7,602 nt of DNA from positions 1 to 7,602 of the forward strand of contig CAZZHO010000205.1 in NCBI GenBank assembly GCA_964653795.1, read 5' to 3'. Both the position numbers and the translations under genes were made by a program. The stretch's first letter is position 1, and each line of letters starts with the position of its first letter. The notes under the pieces are model-generated. The model saw nothing but the letters and a program-made list of their open reading frames with translations, searched no databases and had not been told where the DNA came from. Of this stretch, positions 1 through 4,914 are shown one piece after another. The DNA comes from JAWPMT01 sp964653795. Its GTDB lineage: Bacteria > Bacteroidota > Bacteroidia > Cytophagales > Cyclobacteriaceae.

Positions 1-272
1 TTGTTTTTCTCCAGAAGGGAATATGCTATTTGTGTAAGCTCCTCTACAGAGTAATTCAGTGGCATGAACATGAGCTCAGCGCTATTCTTCAATCGCTCGA
101 AGTGCTCTTGAGATTTGAATACCTTATAGTGATTTTCAGTCCTGTAAGATCTGATCCCTTCTAATACCCCAGTACCATAATGCATGGTTTGGGAAAAGAG
201 ACTCACATTGGCCTGATCAGCTGGAATCCAGCTGCCATCAAGGAATACTATGGTGTCTTTTGTGAAATACAT
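1..272 (-). CDS. ilvE: Branched-chain amino acid aminotransferase, N-terminal part (cut by window edge)
   Basis: Class IV (fold-type IV) PLP-dependent aminotransferase that interconverts Leu, Ile and Val with their 2-oxo acids in the cytoplasm, the last step of branched-chain amino acid synthesis. The first 90 residues are visible, starting MYFTKDTIVFLDGSW. The segment HYGTGVLEGIRSY (residues 31-43), followed by a KVFKSQEHFERL stretch (50-61), is the characteristic IlvE N-terminal signature; E. coli IlvE has HYGTSVFEGIRCY at the same place. The PLP lysine and C-terminal domain lie outside the window. The ATG at 270-272 is chosen because it lies directly after an attenuator terminator and gives the expected family N-terminus. 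No Shine-Dalgarno sequence precedes it: the upstream bases are the terminator U-tract plus AAU. It is probably the first structural gene of an ilv operon continuing off the left edge (inference). The family call is secure. A D-amino acid or aminodeoxychorismate lyase relative is much less likely given the Ile/Val/Leu-rich leader. Confidence 0.93.
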   Translation of the reverse strand, partial: MYFTKDTIVFLDGSWIPADQANVSLFSQTMHYGTGVLEGIRSYRTENHYKVFKSQEHFERLKNSAELMFMPLNYSVEELTQIAYSLLEKN

Positions 273-275
273 ATT

Positions 276-308
276 AAAAAAAAAACGCCATCCTTTCGGG
301 ATGGCGTC
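276..308 (-). terminator. Intrinsic terminator of the ilv attenuator
   Basis: On the minus strand, GACGCCATCC, loop CGAAA, then GGATGGCGTT: nine Watson-Crick pairs plus a closing G-U, followed by a run of ten T (285-276). The U-tract ends 3 nt before the ilvE ATG, so termination here gives a leader-only transcript. The stem shares its 5' arm with the antiterminator, which makes it conditional. Confidence 0.93.
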
Positions 309-380
309 TTGTAATTTCTTTTGATTACATCGTTACCATCCCTGGTTCTTCAGCCCCACGACTAGAATAATGATGGTCAC
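276..380 (-). promoter_or_regulatory. Ribosome-mediated transcription attenuator of ilvE (alternative hairpins)
   Basis: Read on the minus strand, four segments can pair in exclusive ways. Strand 1 is GTGACCATC (380-372), inside the Ile/Val codon run. Strand 2 is GGGATGGTAAC (342-332), overlapping the leader stop codon. Strand 3 is GACGCCATCCC (308-298). Strand 4 is GGATGGCGTT (293-284). ACCATC of 1 pairs with GATGGT of 2. GGGATGG of 2 pairs with CCATCCC of 3 (7 bp, antiterminator). Strands 3 and 4 form the terminator. A small TGTAAT/ATTACA hairpin (329-310) sits between 2 and 3. Inferred logic: stalling at scarce Ile, Val or Leu codons covers strand 1 and frees 2 to pair with 3, so ilvE is transcribed. 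Rapid translation to the stop codon covers strand 2, so 3:4 forms and transcription ends. The pairings are seen directly; the mechanism is by analogy with known amino-acid attenuators. Confidence 0.87.
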
Positions 381-407
381 GACAATATTTTCAGTTATTA
401 ATTTCAT
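333..407 (-). CDS. Branched-chain amino acid leader peptide of the ilv attenuator
   Basis: A 24-residue ORF beginning MKLITENIVV, continuing TIIILVVGL and ending KNQGW before TAA. Ile, Val and Leu occupy 12 of 24 positions, with residues 8-17 reading I-V-V-T-I-I-I-L-V-V. This is the hallmark of a ribosome-stalling leader peptide that senses charged tRNA-Ile, -Val and -Leu. It begins with ATG at 405-407, 5 nt after a GGAGG sequence, and ends 25 nt before the terminator stem. Its own codons form part of the alternative RNA structures: codons 10-12 are strand 1, and codons 23-24 plus the stop are strand 2. No function of the peptide itself is expected. It is analogous to enterobacterial IlvL but not obviously homologous, so no symbol is given. 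Codon composition, ribosome-binding site, folding and the downstream ilvE all agree. Confidence 0.9.
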   Translation of the reverse strand: MKLITENIVVTIIILVVGLKNQGW

Positions 408-412
408 TTCTT

Positions 413-417
413 CCTCC
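413..417 (-). promoter_or_regulatory. Strong Shine-Dalgarno site of the leader peptide
   Basis: GGAGG on the minus strand, within TTTTGGAGGAAGAAATG, 5 nt from the leader ATG. None of the other starts in the window has an equally clear site. If the host is a Bacteroidota member, where such sites are uncommon, this suggests that efficient and timed initiation on the leader matters for attenuation (inference). Confidence 0.7.
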
Positions 418-480
418 AAAAGTAGAAGAATGATTGTGAAATGGAAAAATATGGGAAATATTTTCTGATGTTTTAATGAA

Positions 481-501
481 TTTTCAATAAAATCTTGAAA
501 A
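481..501. repeat. Perfect 7-bp inverted repeat upstream of the ilv leader
   Basis: TTTTCAA (481-487) and TTGAAAA (495-501) form a perfect dyad with a 7-nt spacer, 74 bp upstream of the leader start codon. The surrounding 408-572 interval is AT-rich, contains no ORF that I can support, and must hold the ilv promoter. The dyad could be a regulator-binding site or a weak hairpin at the 3' end of the upstream sugar operon. No convincing -33/-7 (TTTG / TAnnTTTG) pair was found. Confidence 0.35.
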
Positions 502-572
502 ATCGCTTGTAATAAAAATCCGGCGCAAGTTTAAAGTGCCCTTTTTGTGAATTATTTAGGTAAATAAAATCC

Positions 573-1334
573 TCACATCAACTTAGGTAAGACCCATTGA
601 TGCAGTTTCCTCAAAGGTTTCATCATGATGGTGAGTAGCCAAGGCCTGTATCCGTTTATAAGCCAGGCTTTTCGTATCTCCATCAATCCTACAATTCTAC
701 TAGCAAGTCCTTTTCCCGCTGCTCCTCCTGTCCTCATCTTTACCGTTGTTTCTTGCAAGTAATATGAAGAGACTTTGTTTACATAAAACAGCCTTAGCAT
801 TAATTCATAATCGCCAGCGAGCATAAAACGTTCATCATACCATCCCAGGCTCTCGTAAATATCGCGTTTTACATATAGGGTAGGGTGAGGTAATGACCAA
901 CCTAGCCGAAACTTACTCTTTGAAAGCTTACCTGATTTCCAAATGCGTTGTACTCTTTTAACATCTTTTCTGTTGACATATTCCAGATTTGAATAGACAG
1001 TATCTACATTATTACTTTCAAAACACTCTATTACTCTCCTCAATACATCCTTATTTGCCAAGAAGTCATCGGAATTGAGAATCCCAACAATATCTCCTGT
1101 AGTATACTTCAAACCTGAATTGAAGGCAGCGTAAATCCCTGTATCTCTTCCTTCGACAAGTTTTAGTTTATTACCGAATTTTCTAATGATACTCAATGTA
1201 GAATCACTGGACCCACCATCATAAACTATGTACTCTATGTTTTTGAAGGATTGAGAAAGTACACTCTCAATGGTGTCTAGAATAGTGTCTTCGCTGTTTA
1301 GACAGATTGTAAGTAGAGAAAGTTTATGACCCAT
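573..1334 (-). CDS. Family 2 glycosyltransferase (GT-A fold)
   Basis: Predicted inverting GT2 transferase of 253 residues that adds a sugar from a nucleotide-sugar donor to a growing surface glycan on the cytoplasmic side. The N-terminal half is typical. LSLLTICLNS (5-14) opens the fold, YDGGSSDST (38-46) contacts the nucleotide, RDTGIYAAFNSGL (63-75) is a family signature, and NSDD (87-90) supplies the DxD-like metal site. LPHPTLYVKR (148-157) and AGDYELMLR (173-181) match the acceptor and catalytic-base region of WcaA-like members. There is no signal peptide or convincing transmembrane helix; the basic, aromatic C-terminal tail (about 222-253) may associate peripherally with the membrane. 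It lies 35 nt downstream of the epimerase gene on the same strand, so the two are probably co-transcribed as the last gene of the minus-strand sugar operon. Donor and acceptor cannot be read from sequence. A GDP-linked product of the neighbouring epimerases is one possible donor. Confidence 0.9.
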   Translation of the reverse strand: MGHKLSLLTICLNSEDTILDTIESVLSQSFKNIEYIVYDGGSSDSTLSIIRKFGNKLKLVEGRDTGIYAAFNSGLKYTTGDIVGILNSDDFLANKDVLRRVIECFESNNVDTVYSNLEYVNRKDVKRVQRIWKSGKLSKSKFRLGWSLPHPTLYVKRDIYESLGWYDERFMLAGDYELMLRLFYVNKVSSYYLQETTVKMRTGGAAGKGLASRIVGLMEIRKAWLINGYRPWLLTIMMKPLRKLHQWVLPKLM

Positions 1335-1369
1335 CTAACTGGTTTAGTCCTGTAGTAATTTCTTTACGA

Positions 1370-2341
1370 TTACTTCCTGTCTTTTTTTATGCTAGAGGCA
1401 ATCCATTCGAAGGTTTTTTTTAGCCCTACCTTTAGTTCCTGTGTAGGCCGCCAGCCTAGCTTATCGAAAATAAGTTCGTTGTGAGAGTTGCGACCTCTCA
1501 CACCCAGAGGCCCTTCTATATGATTGAGAGAAAGGTTCTTTCCAGAAATTTCAATGTAAATTTTCGCCAAGTCATTAATTGAAATGAGTTGATCTGATCC
1601 AATATTTACAGGACCATGAAAAGTATCGGATTGCATAAGACGATAAACTCCTTCTACACATTCTTCAACATACAAGAATGATCGGGTCTGCTCACCATCT
1701 CCCCATATTTCTATAGCCGAACCATCTTCAGCCTTGGCGACTTTTCGTGCGAGAGCAGCGGGGACTTTCTCTTTTCCTCCATCGTAGGTCCCTTCTGGTC
1801 CGAAAATATTGTGGAATCTGCCTACTTTGGTGGTAATATCATGATTGCGCATGAATGTGGCATATAATCGTTCGCTGAATAGTTTTTCCCAACCATATTC
1901 ACTATCGGGTTGTGCAGGGTACGCCGAGGATTCTTCACAATTTGGGTTATTGGGATCCATTTGATTGTATTCCGGATAGATGCATGCTGAAGAAGAATAG
2001 AAAATCTTTTTCACGTTAACCTCAACTGCTCTCTGAAGTACATTGAGATTGATCAATGCCGAATTATGCATGACATCCGCATCGTTATCTCCGGTGAAAA
2101 GATATCCAGCCCCTCCCATATCCGCGGCTAATTGATAAATCTCATCAAAAGACTCATTGATACATGATCGAACTAGTGCCGGATCGCGAAGGTCTCCCTG
2201 AATGAAGTGATCGGCTTTACTTTTAGAAAAATCAGGATACTTCAGATCGACACCATATACTTCGTAGCCTTTATTCTTTAGGAAATTCACCAAATGACTT
2301 CCAATAAAGCCCCCCGCTCCACAGACTAATGCTTTCTTCAT
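1370..2341 (-). CDS. GDP-mannose 3,5-epimerase-like SDR enzyme (canonical copy)
   Basis: Extended short-chain dehydrogenase/reductase of 323 residues. Plant GDP-mannose 3,5-epimerase converts GDP-D-mannose to GDP-L-galactose, with GDP-L-gulose as the 5-epimer by-product. Visible features: NAD-binding GAGGFIGSH (8-16); QLAADMGGAGYLFTG (70-84), a segment particular to this family; SSSACIYPE with Cys120; EYGWEK with Tyr149 and Lys153; GRFHNIFGPEGT (174-185); GGKEK with Lys192; WGDGEQTRSF (213-222); and GVRGRNS (280-286). Cys120, Tyr149, Lys153 and Lys192 sit at a constant offset of 25 from the Arabidopsis catalytic residues as I recall them (Cys145, Tyr174, Lys178, Lys217), which strongly supports the assignment. 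The ATG at 2341 overlaps the TGA of a short upstream frame (ATGA). A close paralogue lies upstream and a GT2 gene 35 nt downstream. It should be soluble and cytoplasmic. Other GDP-hexose substrates remain possible. Confidence 0.88.
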   Translation of the reverse strand: MKKALVCGAGGFIGSHLVNFLKNKGYEVYGVDLKYPDFSKSKADHFIQGDLRDPALVRSCINESFDEIYQLAADMGGAGYLFTGDNDADVMHNSALINLNVLQRAVEVNVKKIFYSSSACIYPEYNQMDPNNPNCEESSAYPAQPDSEYGWEKLFSERLYATFMRNHDITTKVGRFHNIFGPEGTYDGGKEKVPAALARKVAKAEDGSAIEIWGDGEQTRSFLYVEECVEGVYRLMQSDTFHGPVNIGSDQLISINDLAKIYIEISGKNLSLNHIEGPLGVRGRNSHNELIFDKLGWRPTQELKVGLKKTFEWIASSIKKDRK

Positions 2342-2403
2342 TTTTTATTGATGCTGTATTTGTACAGTTTTAGCCAACTTTTGAAATATAATTGCTCCTC
2401 TTT

Positions 2404-2532
2404 CTAGACTTTTATAAGTCCCCTAAAATTATTGGAAACCTGAGAATATTGATTGGGAAGGTGGGGAAATCTACTCTTGATCGAATAGAAATATTCCTTG
2501 TTTTTGACGCTGTTATTCTCTTTTTTAATCAT
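2404..2532 (-). pseudogene. Short ORF with in-frame TAG between the two epimerase genes (doubtful)
   Basis: In the otherwise empty 266-nt gap, the minus strand holds a 42-codon frame starting MIKKENNSVKNKEY and stopping at TAG (2406-2404). Ignoring that TAG, the frame continues for 21 more codons (KEEQLYFKSWLKLYKYSINKK at its largest extent, 2403-2341) and stops at TGA 2340-2338, which overlaps the next gene's ATG as ATGA, the geometry of translational coupling. Upstream, the same frame runs back to the stop codon of the preceding epimerase with only one further TGA between. This could be a small gene broken by a nonsense mutation, the remnant of a gene once lying between the two epimerases, or chance. 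I recognise no family in the translation. Its lysine/asparagine/tyrosine bias is what AT-rich noncoding DNA also gives. Confidence 0.22.
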
Positions 2533-2588
2533 TTGAGTTCTTCATGAAAGTCCTAAAAAACCGCCCATTCTGAAGGCTTTTGATAATG

Positions 2589-2606
2589 TATCTCTCGCAA
2601 GAGATA
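2589..2606 (-). other. Hairpin just after the stop codon of the upstream epimerase
   Basis: TATCTCT (2589-2595), loop CGCA, AGAGATA (2600-2606): a perfect 7-bp stem starting one base after the TGA at 2610-2608. No U-tract follows on the minus strand, so it is not a canonical intrinsic terminator. It could be a 3'-end stability or processing hairpin that lowers expression of the downstream genes relative to the first epimerase. Confidence 0.5.
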
Positions 2607-2607
2607 A

Positions 2608-3585
2608 TCAGTTATTCATTTGTATTGTGGAGGACATCTCTTTCTCTATCCACTTATACATGGTTTGCATCTGATTTCTCAGTGTTCCTGAAGGTTTCCA
2701 ATTTAATTTCTCTTCAATTAAACCATTATTTGAGTTCCTGAATTTTAATCCTATAGGTCCTTTTATATGGCGTAGATGTAGGTTCTTTCCGGAAAAGGAG
2801 ATAAGCATTTTAGCTAAGCTGTTGATAGAAATCATATAATCAGATCCAATGTTCACCGGACCACTAAAGTCATCTGATTGCATTAATTTTTGAATAGCCG
2901 ATAGGCAATCATCAATGTATAGAAAGGATCTTTGTTGTTCTCCATCTCCCCAGATTTCAACTTCCTCATGGTCCTTTGCAAGTATGATTTTTCGAGAAAG
3001 TGCGGCGTGAACTTTTTCCCTACCTCCTTGAAAATGGACTCTGGTTCCGAATACGGTGTGAAATCTCCCGATTTTGACTTCTATTCCATAATTCCGCATG
3101 TAGGACAAATAAAGGCGTTCGCTGAAAAGTTTTTCCCACCCATATTCACTGGAAGGGTTGGCTGGATAGGCCGCTTCCTCCGAAAAATTGGGTTGATTAG
3201 TGTTTTCCGGATAGACACATGCTGATGATGGGAAGAATATTTTCTTTACACCAGCAGCCCGACAGGCGTCCAATACATTTATATTGATCATTGATGCGTT
3301 ATACATAACATCAGCATCATGATCACCAGTAAAAAGATATCCAGCGCCCCCCATATCGGCAGCTAGTTGATATACTTCGTCAAAAGGGAAGCATATGACC
3401 TGAGAAGAAAAGGACCTATTTCTCAAATCACCAAGTATGAATTCATCTGCTTCTGACTGGTTATAATGAGGAAGTCTTTGATCGGTTGCTACTACTCTGT
3501 TTCCTTCAGATTTCAGGTAGGAGACCAAATGGCTACCAATAAAGCCACCTGCTCCGGTAACCAATATGCTTTTCTTTCTAATCAT
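2608..3585 (-). CDS. GDP-mannose 3,5-epimerase-like SDR enzyme (diverged copy)
   Basis: A 325-residue paralogue of the next gene downstream, similar along its whole length. It has NAD-binding GAGGFIGSH (11-19), QLAADMGGAGYLFTG (73-87), SSACVYPE with Cys123, EYGWEK with Tyr148 and Lys152, GGREK with Lys191, WGDGEQQRSF (212-221) and FRNSNN with Arg283. All the proposed catalytic residues of GDP-mannose 3,5-epimerase are therefore present. The difference lies in the loop before the catalytic lysine. The conserved GRFHNIFGPEGT of the sister protein is here GRFHTVFGTRVH (173-184), and KVPAA is KVHAA. GVRGRNS is GLKFRNS. These changes flank the active site and suggest a different substrate, product ratio or 3- versus 5-epimerase balance (inference). 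It is the first gene of the minus-strand unit, transcribed from the spacer shared with the plus-strand genes. It is probably a real enzyme, because the frame is intact and the core motifs are kept. Confidence 0.84.
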   Translation of the reverse strand: MIRKKSILVTGAGGFIGSHLVSYLKSEGNRVVATDQRLPHYNQSEADEFILGDLRNRSFSSQVICFPFDEVYQLAADMGGAGYLFTGDHDADVMYNASMININVLDACRAAGVKKIFFPSSACVYPENTNQPNFSEEAAYPANPSSEYGWEKLFSERLYLSYMRNYGIEVKIGRFHTVFGTRVHFQGGREKVHAALSRKIILAKDHEEVEIWGDGEQQRSFLYIDDCLSAIQKLMQSDDFSGPVNIGSDYMISINSLAKMLISFSGKNLHLRHIKGPIGLKFRNSNNGLIEEKLNWKPSGTLRNQMQTMYKWIEKEMSSTIQMNN

Positions 3586-3719
3586 TGAAAATTACCAAAA
3601 GCAAACAAAAAATAAACTGAGGTGTGTTGATCATCTTGATTTTATATTGACGAAGTTATATTAGTCAGTGATAGTAGGAAAGGAGTTTTCTGTTGTAACA
3701 AATTAATTTCGTAACCATT
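3586..3719. promoter_or_regulatory. Divergent intergenic region containing promoters for both sugar operons
   Basis: This 134-bp AT-rich spacer separates genes transcribed outward in both directions, so promoters for both must lie here or nearby. I could not assign -33/-7 boxes convincingly. TATTTTTTG on the minus strand near 3604-3612 loosely resembles the Bacteroidota -7 element but has no good partner. An AAAGGAG at 3679-3685 lies too far from the ATG at 3720 to act as its ribosome-binding site. Confidence 0.4.
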
Positions 3720-4856
3720 ATGAATTGGAATTCCTTGCATTCTAATACGGATCTTAAAACAGTCAAATACGATATAAATCAACATGACTGGCCTGAATAT
3801 TGGCTCAATGTAGCTCGCGATAAGTTTCCTCAGATCCAATCCTTGGAGCAAGTCCATCATTCATTAAATGTAACGGAAATACTTGCTTTGGCTAGGCATT
3901 GCCAATCAGCATGCGGTTCAATGGAGTTTTGTGATAGAGTAGATGCTTATTTCCAGGATATTGTAAAGGCAAATACGGATATCCGAGAATGGATGATTCA
4001 ACGCTACTTTACAATTAGAATTGTAATTCCGAATCAGGCAAGAAATGGAAGGCTATTACCTTTTCATCAAGGGATATGGGTGGGTAATGGTTTGGGCTTA
4101 CGGACGATCTGGACTCCTTTTACTGAAACCTACGATACCAATAGTATGTACATTGCTTCCTGGGATGACAGTCTTTCTATTACCCAAGCAGTTTATAAGA
4201 ATAGGTGGAAGTATGATAAAATACAGGCTCTTTGTCTAGAGAAGGCAAATCCAATTTCGCTAAAACCAGGAGAGGCCTTTCTTTTTCAGCAATGTCACCT
4301 TCATGGGAATGTGAACAATACCACTGATATAACCAGATGGTCCATGGATGGTAGGATTCTACCAAAAGGAGGGCATTATCATCGTAAGTTACCTGGAGGG
4401 TATTTTAGATTCTTAAATGAAAGAGAAGCTTACCCTGTAACGGAAGGACAAAGTAAAAAATGGATTTCCTATGCAGGCTGGAACACTAATTTCAGTGCCG
4501 GAATTCCACTTCCTATGCAAAGGACACTCATCAATAACTACTGCCAAAAGTTGGGTATTGAGATCAATGACTACCTGTTTGAAAATGAATTCTGTGACTG
4601 GCTCCCAAGTCTAGAAGAGTTCATTCTGAATTACAATGTTGGTGGAATCATCTTATGTTCGATTTATTGTTTGCCGGATGATCCGTCTCGCCGGAATGAG
4701 CTTTTAATTTCAGCTTTAGAGAAGGACATGGAAATACATTTTGCTAATGAATTGGCTGTGGTTAAAACTGTGAATGATATCGCTCATATTGATCATATCT
4801 TTGAATTTGTCAATGAGAATCCTGACCCAAACGTTGAGCTAGGGTTGTCGCAATAG
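3720..4856 (+). CDS. Fusion of sporadic-carbohydrate-cluster 2OG-Fe(II) oxygenase-like and LIC12192-like domains
   Basis: A 378-residue protein in two parts. Residues about 90-230 resemble the 2OG-Fe(II) oxygenase found in sporadically distributed carbohydrate clusters. FTIRIVIPNQ leads to PFHQGIW (114-120), then WTPFTETYDTNSMYIAS (131-147), LKPGEAFLF (181-189), HLHGNVNNTT (193-202) and TRWSMDGRI (205-213). These offer a proximal His116, a distal His193 or His195, and Arg206 or Arg212 for 2-oxoglutarate. The iron-ligand position expected as HxD/E reads HQG, so the carboxylate is missing. Residues about 248-365 resemble the LIC12192 family of the same clusters: YAGWNTNFSAGIPLPMQR (251-268), NNYCQKLG, GGIILCSIYCLPDD (308-321) and EIHFANEL (338-345). 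These two families are normally separate neighbouring genes. The ATG at 3720 is the only possible start, since an in-frame TAA lies 24 nt upstream. It is the first gene of the plus-strand unit, 58 nt before the next. A role in sugar or nucleotide-sugar modification is likely; the substrate is unknown. Family names are from memory of motifs. Confidence 0.72.
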   Translation: MNWNSLHSNTDLKTVKYDINQHDWPEYWLNVARDKFPQIQSLEQVHHSLNVTEILALARHCQSACGSMEFCDRVDAYFQDIVKANTDIREWMIQRYFTIRIVIPNQARNGRLLPFHQGIWVGNGLGLRTIWTPFTETYDTNSMYIASWDDSLSITQAVYKNRWKYDKIQALCLEKANPISLKPGEAFLFQQCHLHGNVNNTTDITRWSMDGRILPKGGHYHRKLPGGYFRFLNEREAYPVTEGQSKKWISYAGWNTNFSAGIPLPMQRTLINNYCQKLGIEINDYLFENEFCDWLPSLEEFILNYNVGGIILCSIYCLPDDPSRRNELLISALEKDMEIHFANELAVVKTVNDIAHIDHIFEFVNENPDPNVELGLSQ

Positions 4857-4914
4857 GTGAACACTTGTTGAACATGAGAATTCGTTGGTGTGAGATTTTA
4901 TTGAGTGGTTGTAA

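Noticed and set aside
441..475. TATTTTTC on the minus strand as a Bacteroidota -7 box for the ilv leader
   Set aside because: The last base departs from TAnnTTTG, and no TTTG or TTG lies at the right distance upstream.
522..540. GGCGC...GTGCC hairpin as a terminator after the GT2 gene
   Set aside because: On the transcribed (minus) strand it contains an A-C mismatch in a five-base stem, too weak to call.
2354..2420. Small palindromes CTGTA-TTTG-TACAG and GACTT-TTAT-AAGTC upstream of the canonical epimerase
   Set aside because: They are five-base arms in AT-rich DNA and expected by chance; no spacing or symmetry links them to a start or promoter.
2553..2577. Weak hairpin AAAAGCC / GGTTTTT on the minus strand as a terminator of the first epimerase gene
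   Set aside because: The stem is mostly A-U with a G-U pair, has a 12-nt loop, and consumes the T-run, so it is not a convincing intrinsic terminator.
2932..3225. Plus-strand open frame opposite the diverged epimerase
   Set aside because: It lies wholly antisense to a well-supported enzyme gene, and its translation has no family character.
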